Shown here: in pieces, positions 1-5,143 of the stretch
How the letters are laid out: each line of letters opens with the position of its first letter
Position numbering within the stretch: the first letter of the stretch is position 1
Assembly (NCBI GenBank): GCA_050251555.1
Contig: JBFWMN010000079.1
Span: forward strand, 1-5,143
DNA: 5,143 nt
Direction of reading: 5' to 3'
Source of the DNA: UBA2137 sp050251555
Lineage (GTDB): Bacteria > Pseudomonadota > Alphaproteobacteria > Micavibrionales > Micavibrionaceae
Translations under genes and position numbers: made by a program
Notes under the pieces: generated by a model
Told to the model about the DNA's origin: nothing
The model's database searches: none
Seen by the model: the letters and a program-made list of their open reading frames with translations, nothing else

Positions 1-377
1 ACAAGGTGGAGTATTCCATGCAAGAGAAGGTGAGACAGATGTTCTTTTATCGAGACCTCACGTTCGACAGCCTCGCTGGCGCAGGTTTCATATGCCAGCA
101 CCAGATCACCCAATGGGCCCGCATAAATATCGGCCTCGTTGCCCTCTTGTAGTGGAAAGGACAGGATATTGGTGGGCTTGTCCTTGTCACGATAAGACGC
201 GTTCAGTTCGCGTATATGCGCATCATCTGCCAGTACAACGGAGAGTTCGCATGGCCGGATATCTATTTTTTCGACCTGATAAAGAGCCTGGGCCGTGCGC
301 TCAAGCTGGGCTTTCAGCCAGTCGCTCTCAACGCCTTGCCACAACTCCTCATTCTCGGCAGCGATATCAATATCCAT
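1..377 (-). CDS. ybeY: Endoribonuclease YbeY, rRNA maturation factor (partial, C-terminus outside the window)
   Basis: YbeY is a metal-dependent single-strand RNase needed for 16S rRNA 3'-end maturation and 70S ribosome quality control; it acts in the cytoplasm. I translated 125 residues from an ATG at 377. They contain the family hallmarks in order: LN..YRDKDKPTNILSFP (residues 58-75, including the conserved Arg63), LGDLVL (89-94), and the start of the zinc site HGILHL (120-125), with His120 and His124 as metal ligands. The third ligand of the HGxLHxxGxDH motif would lie just beyond the edge. The full family length is about 150-170 residues, so roughly 30 or more are missing. The start overlaps the 3' end of phoH by 11 bases in another frame. 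I see no clear Shine-Dalgarno before it, so translation is probably coupled to phoH. Identity is secure from the motifs plus the miaB-phoH-ybeY order. Confidence 0.95.
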   Translation of the reverse strand, partial: MDIDIAAENEELWQGVESDWLKAQLERTAQALYQVEKIDIRPCELSVVLADDAHIRELNASYRDKDKPTNILSFPLQEGNEADIYAGPLGDLVLAYETCASEAVEREVSIKEHLSHLLLHGILHL

Positions 378-1359
378 GACGGAAACGGTCGTAGGCTTTC
401 AGGATTTTTGAGACAAGTGAGTGACGCACAACATCGTCGTGATTAAACTCGATAAAGGAAACTTCATTAATATCACGCAATATGGTCGCGGCTTCTTTCA
501 GTCCCGAAATCTGGTTTTCAAGAAGGTCGACCTGATGCGGATCGCCCGTGATAATCATTTTCGAGCCTTCACCCATGCGGCTGAGAAACATCTTCATTTG
601 TGCCGAAGTCGTGTTTTGCGCTTCATCCAGGACGACACATGCTTCGGAGAGTGTCCGTCCGCGCATAAAGGCGAGGGGGGCAATCTCGATATCATTACGC
701 TCCATCAGCTTCTCGGTCTTTTCACGGCCCAAGAAATCATAAAGAGCATCATAAATGGGGCTCAGATACGGGTCGATTTTTTCGCGCATATCGCCGGGTA
801 GAAAGCCAAGCTTTTCGCCAGCTTCAACGGCAGGGCGACAGAAAATCATACGCTCAACCTGACCTTGTTCATACAGATGGACCGCCATCCCAACCGCCAG
901 ATAGGTTTTTCCCGTACCTGCGGGCCCCAGACCGAAAATCATATCGTGCTTTTTAAGAGCCTTGATATACGCCGCCTGATTGGGCGTACGTGCGGACAAT
1001 TCTTTCTTGGAAAGCTTGATGGAGGGCATTTTCTCATCTTCATAATGATCTGCCATTTTGTGCGGTCCTTTTTTGAGTGAATCCGTTTTGATAAAACGCA
1101 AAGAAGCAGTGACGTCCTGCAATTCCAGACCTGTTTTGCTTTTACGGGCCTTTTCAATGAGATCGTTGAGAACAGCTTCTGCCAGCTCGACGGCCTCGCT
1201 CTCGCCTTTAATGGCTAAACGATTGCCGCGATCGGCAATGGTGACGTCAAGCATCTGTTCGATATGCTGCAGGTGGGAATTATGTTCGCCGTAGACGGTT
1301 AATGCCAGACGATTGTCGGGCAGTTCAAGTGCAGAGGTCGTATCCTTACTTTTCGCCAT
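367..1359 (-). CDS. phoH: PhoH family P-loop ATPase (PhoH-like protein, YbeZ type)
   Basis: This is a cytoplasmic P-loop ATPase of 330 residues, the usual length for the family. The N-terminal part (about 15-75) looks like the small KH-like domain of PhoH-like proteins. A charged linker (about 95-118) leads to the ATPase domain, which opens with RTPNQ (124-128). Walker A is GPAGTGKT (145-152, Lys151). Walker B is VVLDEAQN (242-249, Asp245-Glu246). TGDPHQVDL (271-279) is the sensor-like motif, and DDVVRH (308-313) carries the C-terminal conserved Arg-His. The exact role is not settled; genetic linkage and YbeY interaction in other bacteria point to RNA or ribosome metabolism, possibly as a helicase. 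It lies 48 bases after the miaB stop, and ybeY begins within its last codons. The ATG at 1359 has no good Shine-Dalgarno (AGCACCT precedes it), but the N-terminus has the expected length. The His in TGDPHQVDL is a small departure from the more common Ser/Thr. Confidence 0.96.
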   Translation of the reverse strand: MAKSKDTTSALELPDNRLALTVYGEHNSHLQHIEQMLDVTIADRGNRLAIKGESEAVELAEAVLNDLIEKARKSKTGLELQDVTASLRFIKTDSLKKGPHKMADHYEDEKMPSIKLSKKELSARTPNQAAYIKALKKHDMIFGLGPAGTGKTYLAVGMAVHLYEQGQVERMIFCRPAVEAGEKLGFLPGDMREKIDPYLSPIYDALYDFLGREKTEKLMERNDIEIAPLAFMRGRTLSEACVVLDEAQNTTSAQMKMFLSRMGEGSKMIITGDPHQVDLLENQISGLKEAATILRDINEVSFIEFNHDDVVRHSLVSKILKAYDRFRHGY

Positions 1360-1374
1360 AGGTGCTATAGTTTG

Positions 1375-1403
1375 ATTATATCATAAGTCTTTGAGAAAAA
1401 GAT
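1375..1403 (-). promoter_or_regulatory. Possible internal promoter for phoH-ybeY
   Basis: The minus strand reads an exact TATAAT at 1380-1375, 15 bases before the phoH start codon. At normal spacing upstream (about 1398-1403) the bases are AT-rich (ATCTTT), a poor match to TTGACA. If active it would give a leader of only about 5-10 bases, which would fit the lack of a Shine-Dalgarno at phoH. The hexamer could also arise by chance in this AT-rich spacer. Confidence 0.25.
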
Positions 1404-1408
1404 ATGAT
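1380..1408 (-). other. Bulged AT-rich hairpin in the miaB-phoH spacer
   Basis: In the mRNA sense (minus strand) the sequence is ATCATA-TCTTT, loop TTCTC, AAAGA, a two-base CT bulge, then TATGAT. This gives an 11-base-pair stem with one bulge and a five-base loop, beginning directly after the first base of the miaB stop codon. Only two of the pairs are G-C, so it is weak. No T-run follows, so it does not look like an intrinsic terminator; it could mark an RNA processing or stability site between miaB and phoH, or be incidental. Confidence 0.4.
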
Positions 1409-2788
1409 TCATGCCGCTGCACTGCGGGATGAGGTGTGCTCGTCCGTCACAATCGTGCCTGTCAGCGAGTTCAAAGTCGCGCCCTCGATCTTGACATCAA
1501 GGATATTGCCGATTAGGCGCTCATTGGCCTCAACATGGACAGCCTGAAAATAGGGGGAACGTCCATGAATTTGCCCGTCACGACCTTTACGGTCAAACAG
1601 AACGGGCATTGTTTTGCCGATATATGTTTCATTGAAAGCCTTTTGCTGGCTCATCAAAAGGTCCTGCACGCGTGTCAGACGGTCTGATTTGATGTCTTCC
1701 CGCACCAAAGCCGCCTTCATGCCCGCAGCCGGTGTTCCTGGACGTGGTGAGTATTTAAAGGAATAGCAAGAGGCATAGCCTACGCGCTCAACCATTCTCA
1801 TCGTATCCATGAAATCTTCCTCGGTTTCACCCGGGAAGCCGACAATGATATCGGATGAGAATGCGATATCGGGACGGGCTTTACGCAAGCGATCAATAAT
1901 GTCGATATAAAAAGCGCCGTCATGCTTACGGTTCATCGCATCAAGGATTTTATCAGAACCTGACTGGATAGGTAGGTGCAGGAAAGGCATCAATTTGGAC
2001 AGGTTGCCATGTGCGTCAATCAGCTCCTGATCCATGTCTTTGGGGTGAGATGTTGTGTAGCGCAAACGCTCAAGCCCATCAATCTCATGAAGTGCATTGA
2101 GAAGAGCGGTCAGATTTACGGTTTTGCCGTTTCCGTCCGTACCATGCCATGCATTCACATTCTGTCCCAAAAGATTGATGTCCTTTGCACCGCCATCGAC
2201 CAAGCGTCTGGCTTCAGCAACGATCTCGGGCAGATTACGTGAATATTCAGCACCTCTGGTATAGGGAACAACACAGAATGTGCAGAATTTATCGCAGCCT
2301 TCCTGAATGGACAGGAAAGCGGAAGCGCCTTGCGGCGTTGTTTCTTCGGGCAAATGATCAAACTTGCCTTCAACAGGGAAGTCCGTATCAATCAGGCGCT
2401 TAGGGCGGCGCGCACCTGTCAGATTAGCAACCATTTCAGGTAAGCGATGATAGGTTTGCGGGCCGAAAACCAGATCCACATAAGGGGCGCGCTGCGTGAT
2501 GATATCGCCCTCGGCTTGGGCCACACATCCGGCAACCGCTATCAGAACCTTACGGCCTGTTGCTTCCTCGTGTGATTGTTTGTGATCGCGCAGGCGGCCG
2601 AGCTCCGAAAAGACTTTTTCTGTCGCTTTTTCACGAATGTGGCAGGTGTTCAAAACCATCATATCCGCACCCTCAGGGGTGTCGGACAGAGCATAGCCCA
2701 AAGGCTTCAAAACATCTGCAATTCTGTGTGAATCGTAGACATTCATCTGGCAGCCCCAGGTTTTGATATAAAGTGATTTATCAGCCAT
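1409..2788 (-). CDS. miaB: tRNA-2-methylthio-N6-dimethylallyladenosine synthase MiaB
   Basis: MiaB is a radical SAM methylthiotransferase that converts i6A37 to ms2i6A37 in tRNAs reading UNN codons, using two [4Fe-4S] clusters. The 459-residue protein has the full family architecture. The N-terminal UPF0004 domain has cluster cysteines Cys13 (TWGCQMN), Cys49 (NTCHIREKA) and Cys88 (AGCVAQ). The radical SAM core has the CDKFCTFC motif (Cys165, Cys169, Cys172), and a TRAM RNA-binding domain covers about 381-446. GRSPYFQAVHV within TRAM, and NTCHIREKATEKVFSELG near the N-terminus, are MiaB-like rather than RimO- or MtaB-like. The start at 2788 places KTWGCQMN where the family expects it. I see no Shine-Dalgarno upstream, and a promoter candidate sits very close, so the mRNA may be leaderless. 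It is the first gene of the run miaB-phoH-ybeY. The last dozen residues (DEHTSSRSAAA) are an unconserved tail. Identity is secure. Confidence 0.98.
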   Translation of the reverse strand: MADKSLYIKTWGCQMNVYDSHRIADVLKPLGYALSDTPEGADMMVLNTCHIREKATEKVFSELGRLRDHKQSHEEATGRKVLIAVAGCVAQAEGDIITQRAPYVDLVFGPQTYHRLPEMVANLTGARRPKRLIDTDFPVEGKFDHLPEETTPQGASAFLSIQEGCDKFCTFCVVPYTRGAEYSRNLPEIVAEARRLVDGGAKDINLLGQNVNAWHGTDGNGKTVNLTALLNALHEIDGLERLRYTTSHPKDMDQELIDAHGNLSKLMPFLHLPIQSGSDKILDAMNRKHDGAFYIDIIDRLRKARPDIAFSSDIIVGFPGETEEDFMDTMRMVERVGYASCYSFKYSPRPGTPAAGMKAALVREDIKSDRLTRVQDLLMSQQKAFNETYIGKTMPVLFDRKGRDGQIHGRSPYFQAVHVEANERLIGNILDVKIEGATLNSLTGTIVTDEHTSSRSAAA

Positions 2789-2797
2789 AGCGGGCGA

Positions 2798-2826
2798 GTT
2801 GTAATGGAAGAGGGGGCTGAAATCAA
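2798..2826 (-). promoter_or_regulatory. Candidate miaB promoter
   Basis: On the minus strand a -35-like TTGATT (2826-2821) and a -10-like TACAAC (2803-2798) are separated by 17 bases. Each matches the sigma-70 consensus at four of six positions. The -10 box ends nine bases before the miaB ATG, so transcription would begin within a few bases of the start codon. That agrees with the absence of a Shine-Dalgarno but is not proof. A second -35-like TTGAAA lies further upstream (about 2846-2841) but has no convincing -10 partner. Confidence 0.3.
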
Positions 2827-2852
2827 GTTTTTAGGCTCTTTTCAATTAGTCC

Positions 2853-2881
2853 TTTACACCTCATCTAACTTTCCCCATAGA
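2853..2881 (+). promoter_or_regulatory. Weak candidate promoter for the exported-protein gene
   Basis: TTTACA (2853-2858) matches the -35 consensus at five of six positions. Seventeen bases on is CATAGA (2876-2881), which matches the -10 consensus at only three of six. The region 2789-2932 separates two divergent genes, so promoters facing both ways must lie in it or upstream inside the genes. A start near 2888 would leave a leader of about 45 bases carrying the AAAGGG ribosome-binding candidate at 2916-2921. I see no clear operator palindrome in this region. Confidence 0.2.
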
Positions 2882-2932
2882 TAGCAGGGTTTCAAAAGAA
2901 CTTCACGACCAGAACAAAGGGTTTTACGCTTT

Positions 2933-3427
2933 ATGCGCTGTCTCATTCTTGCTTTGTTTCTCCTGATTGCGGCTTTGCCCGTGCAGGCTTTTGCTGAGGC
3001 CCGCTCGATTTGCTATAGTGCAAATGAGGCAGAGGCCGAGCAAGGTATCCGCATCCATTCGGAGTTGATGGTTATTTCTTTAAACTGCCAGCATATGTTC
3101 CCACAACGCCCGAAAACGCTTTACCAGAAGTATCGCGAATTTACGGCGCGCCACGGCACGCTGATTGCCGAATATGAGCGCACATTGATTAACCACTATG
3201 CGCGGGAGCAGGTCTACGATCCCGTTTCCGAGATCAACACGGTGCGTACGAATTTCGCCAACAAAATCTCCAATGATGCCGCAAAGATGCGCCCCGACAT
3301 GTTTTGCAAAGTCTACGGGCCGCGTATTGACCGCGCCGCCAAAATGTCAGACCGCGATGTTAGAGAATGGGCCAACACCTTCTTCCCTGGGCATCCTGTC
3401 TCAAGACCCCTTTGTAACCCTCTGTAA
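2933..3427 (+). CDS. Exported protein of unknown function with four cysteines in the mature part
   Basis: I do not recognise a characterised family. The 164-residue product starts with a classic Sec signal peptide: Arg2, a hydrophobic core (about 3-17), and signal peptidase I sites at AFA (19-21) or AEA (21-23). There is no lipobox cysteine at the cleavage site, so it is probably a soluble periplasmic or secreted protein of about 141-143 residues. The mature part has Cys27, Cys52, Cys125 and Cys161, an even number that would allow two disulfides. It is otherwise charged and looks mainly helical, with landmarks LMVISLNC (45-52), YREF (67-70), NTVRTNFANKIS (102-113) and DMFC (122-125). The pattern LMV..L.C, Y..F, AN..S, FC resembles, from memory, small uncharacterised exported proteins of alphaproteobacteria; I cannot confirm this. 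The ATG has a weak AAAGGG 11 bases upstream. A terminator-like hairpin follows at 3499, so it may be monocistronic. The signal peptide, frame integrity and base composition like its neighbours support a real gene. Confidence 0.85.
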   Translation: MRCLILALFLLIAALPVQAFAEARSICYSANEAEAEQGIRIHSELMVISLNCQHMFPQRPKTLYQKYREFTARHGTLIAEYERTLINHYAREQVYDPVSEINTVRTNFANKISNDAAKMRPDMFCKVYGPRIDRAAKMSDRDVREWANTFFPGHPVSRPLCNPL

Positions 3428-3461
3428 ATTATAAAAAAATCTGTCGCCTGTGCAAAAGACA

Positions 3462-3482
3462 CGCAAAGCCCCTTTCTTTGCG
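3462..3482 (+). other. Perfect 7-bp inverted repeat downstream of the exported-protein gene
   Basis: CGCAAAG (3462-3468) and CTTTGCG (3476-3482) are exact reverse complements around the seven-base loop CCCCTTT. No T-run follows on the plus strand, so it is not a standard intrinsic terminator. It lies 35 bases after the stop codon at 3427 and could protect the 3' end of the transcript, be part of a two-hairpin termination region with the next hairpin, or be a protein-binding site. Confidence 0.45.
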
Positions 3483-3498
3483 CCCGCATCCTGTTACG

Positions 3499-3517
3499 CT
3501 TGACGGGTCAAGTTTTT
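3499..3517 (+). terminator. Likely intrinsic terminator of the exported-protein gene
   Basis: CTTGAC (3499-3504) and GTCAAG (3507-3512) are exact reverse complements, giving five or six pairs around a very short loop (CGGG as a tetraloop), directly followed by TTTTT (3513-3517). The stem is short and only half G-C, so it may be leaky. It ends 29 bases before the symporter start codon, which leaves little room for a separate promoter downstream of it. Confidence 0.5.
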
Positions 3518-3546
3518 GATCATTTTGGCCAGAGGGAAGAATAGCC

Positions 3547-5143
3547 ATGCAACTACCAGAAACCGTCAATGCCTGTTTTGGAAATTCGGAAGGTTTTGAT
3601 TCCACGTTAAACTGCCTCTTTGGCCTGCTTGCCGATAAGGCTGAGGCAACACTGCTTTACGGTGTTCCTTTTGATACCGTTGCGGCAGACGGAACGGTTT
3701 CGACCCATCACCTGACATTGCTGGTGGCATGGCTCGCCTTTGCTGGCGTGTTCTTTACGCTCTATTTCTCCTTCGTCAATTTCCGCATGTTCAAGCACGC
3801 CGTTGATATCGTGCGCGGCAAATTTGACGAACCGGGCGCTGACGGGCAGATCAATAATTTCCAAGCGCTTGCCGCATCCCTCGCAGGCACGGTTGGTTTA
3901 GGAAATATTGCGGGTGTTGCCGTTGCCATTTCGGCAGGTGGGCCGGGCGCTGTTATCTGGATGAGCATTATGGGACTTTTCGGGATGAGCTCGAAATTCA
4001 CCGAAGTCGTGGCGGGTGTGAAATACCGTGTGCATTCGGATGCCGAACATAAGGACACGATCTCCGGCGGCCCGATGTATTATCTGAAAGAAGCCTTTGC
4101 CAAACATAACCAGCACCGTTTCGGGATGTTGGTTGCCTGCCTTTTTGCAATAGCCTGCATTGCGGGCTCTCTTGCCGGTGGGAATATGTTTCAGGCTAAT
4201 CAGGCCTATTCTATTGCGCTGAATGTAACAGGCGGCGAAACAAGTTTTTTAAATGATTATGGGTGGGCCTTCGGAATTGGTCTGGCGATCCTCACAGGGC
4301 TTGTCATTATCGGTGGGATTAAATCGATTGCCAAAATCTCCTCAACGCTCGTGCCCCTCATGGCGGTTGTCTATATCGTGACCTGCCTGATCATTATGGG
4401 TAAGGAATATGCGAATATCCCTGCTGCCTTTGCGACGATCTGGGCCAGCGCCTTTACGCTGAAAGCAGGGGTAGGGGGCTTGATCGGTGCTATTCTTGTT
4501 GGCGTCCAGCGCGCCAGCTTCTCAAACGAAGCGGGTCTGGGGTCTGCCTCCATCGTCCATGCCACAGCGCAAACCGCCTATCCGATCCGTCAAGGCTTTG
4601 TTGCTATGCTCGGGCCTGTTATTGATACGGTTGTCATCTGTAATATCACGGCGCTAACTATTGTGATTACGGGTGTTTATCAGGATTCCCAAGGTGTTGA
4701 AGGGGTAAAACTCACCATGCGCGCCTTCCAAGAGGGGGCTGACTGGTTCCCCTATATTCTGGCGCTTTCCGTTTTCCTGTTTGCTTATTCCACGCTTATC
4801 GGCTGGTATTATTACGGCGAGAAGGCCGCAGGCTTTCTGTTCGGTGACAAAGCAACGGTCAGAAGTGTCTTTAAAATCATTTTCCTGCTGACCATTGTTG
4901 TCGGTGCCTCGGCGGAACTCAGCAATGTCGTGCGTTTTTCAGATGCGATGTTCCTGTCCATGGGTATTCCCAATATTATCGGTCTTTACCTGTTAGCGCC
5001 TGAGATCAAAAAGGATCTGGATGCCAATATGCGCAAATTCTTTCCCAAGACTAAGCCACCTGTTGCAAAAACACCTGCGCCAAGTGCGCCTGTGGTGAAA
5101 GAAACGGTTAAAGAAGCAGAAAAAGCGCCTGCCGCTAAACCTG
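3547..5143 (+). CDS. Sodium:alanine/glycine symporter, AGCS family (partial, 3' end outside the window)
   Basis: This inner-membrane carrier is expected to import alanine or glycine with Na+ (AGCS family, LeuT fold). The reading frame is open for 532 codons to the window edge. Family motifs in order are GTVGLGNIAGVA (114-125), GGPGAVIWM (131-139, the family signature region), SGGPMYYL (173-180), QRASFSNEAGLGSAS (321-335), and IRQGFVAMLGPVIDT (347-361). Hydrophobic stretches suggest about ten or eleven membrane helices between residues 56 and 485. The ATG at 3547 has GAGGGA (3532-3537) at a good distance. Two parts exceed the compact family core of about 450-480 residues. One is an N-terminal segment of about 50 residues with Cys10 and Cys23 before the first clear helix. 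The other is a Lys/Ala/Pro/Glu-rich cytoplasmic tail from about 497 that is still open at the edge. The exact substrate cannot be read from the sequence. The gene follows the exported protein on the same strand, with a likely terminator between them. Confidence 0.95.
   Translation, partial: MQLPETVNACFGNSEGFDSTLNCLFGLLADKAEATLLYGVPFDTVAADGTVSTHHLTLLVAWLAFAGVFFTLYFSFVNFRMFKHAVDIVRGKFDEPGADGQINNFQALAASLAGTVGLGNIAGVAVAISAGGPGAVIWMSIMGLFGMSSKFTEVVAGVKYRVHSDAEHKDTISGGPMYYLKEAFAKHNQHRFGMLVACLFAIACIAGSLAGGNMFQANQAYSIALNVTGGETSFLNDYGWAFGIGLAILTGLVIIGGIKSIAKISSTLVPLMAVVYIVTCLIIMGKEYANIPAAFATIWASAFTLKAGVGGLIGAILVGVQRASFSNEAGLGSASIVHATAQTAYPIRQGFVAMLGPVIDTVVICNITALTIVITGVYQDSQGVEGVKLTMRAFQEGADWFPYILALSVFLFAYSTLIGWYYYGEKAAGFLFGDKATVRSVFKIIFLLTIVVGASAELSNVVRFSDAMFLSMGIPNIIGLYLLAPEIKKDLDANMRKFFPKTKPPVAKTPAPSAPVVKETVKEAEKAPAAKP

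Noticed and set aside
92..446. Two overlapping plus-strand open frames of 95 and 76 codons
   Set aside because: They lie opposite ybeY and the end of phoH, whose minus-strand products carry clear family motifs. The plus-strand translations have no recognisable domain.
421..1294. Several plus-strand open frames of 64-126 codons opposite phoH
   Set aside because: They are antisense to a well-conserved ATPase gene, have no plausible ribosome-binding sites or domains, and are best explained as shadows of its codon pattern.
1409..2788. Alternative assignment of the methylthiotransferase as RimO or MtaB
   Set aside because: The NTCHIREKATEKVFSELG segment, GRSPYFQAVHV in the TRAM region, and the phoH-ybeY neighbours fit MiaB specifically.
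3198..3434. A 78-codon plus-strand frame overlapping the exported-protein gene
   Set aside because: It is in another frame of a gene with a signal peptide and proper start. Its product is rich in Pro, Ser, Thr and Arg, typical of a frame-shifted shadow.
3430..3435. TATAAA just after the stop codon of the exported-protein gene, as a possible symporter promoter
   Set aside because: No -35-like hexamer lies at suitable spacing upstream (the bases there are CCCCTT), and the sequence is part of a simple A-rich run.
3500..3528. TTGACG at 3500-3505 as a -35 box for the symporter
   Set aside because: The bases 17 positions downstream read TTTTGG, a poor -10. The TTGAC is better explained as part of the hairpin stem followed by the T-run.
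3607..4565. Minus-strand open frames of 64-98 codons inside the symporter gene
   Set aside because: The plus-strand frame encodes continuous AGCS motifs across the whole region, and the antisense products are compositionally odd with no recognisable features.

Overview
This 5.1 kb window looks like chromosomal DNA of a Gram-negative bacterium, most probably an alphaproteobacterium with intermediate GC. The taxonomic call rests on the minus-strand gene order miaB-phoH-ybeY, which is typical of that class, and on protein details such as the NTCHIREKA motif in MiaB. No species can be named from the sequence alone.

Minus strand, read from about 2.8 kb down to 1: miaB (tRNA 2-methylthio-adenosine synthase), a 48-base spacer, phoH (PhoH-family ATPase), then ybeY (16S rRNA maturation endoribonuclease). 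ybeY starts inside the end of phoH and runs off the left edge of the window after 125 codons. The three form a tRNA/rRNA maintenance operon. The miaB-phoH spacer holds an AT-rich bulged hairpin and an exact TATAAT, so phoH-ybeY may have some expression of its own.

Plus strand, from about 2.9 kb to the right edge: a 164-residue exported protein of unknown function with four cysteines in its mature part, a 119-base gap, then an AGCS-family sodium:alanine/glycine symporter cut by the right edge after 532 codons. The gap holds a hairpin without a T-run and a hairpin followed by five Ts that looks like an intrinsic terminator. miaB and the exported protein diverge from a 144-base region with weak promoter candidates on both strands.

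I see no mobile element, CRISPR array, tRNA, rRNA or phage gene, and no sign of a new multi-gene system. Most of the window is ordinary housekeeping. The points worth a second look are the unknown exported cysteine protein, the structured miaB-phoH spacer, the tight terminator-to-start spacing before the symporter, and the symporter's charged, proline/alanine-rich tail.
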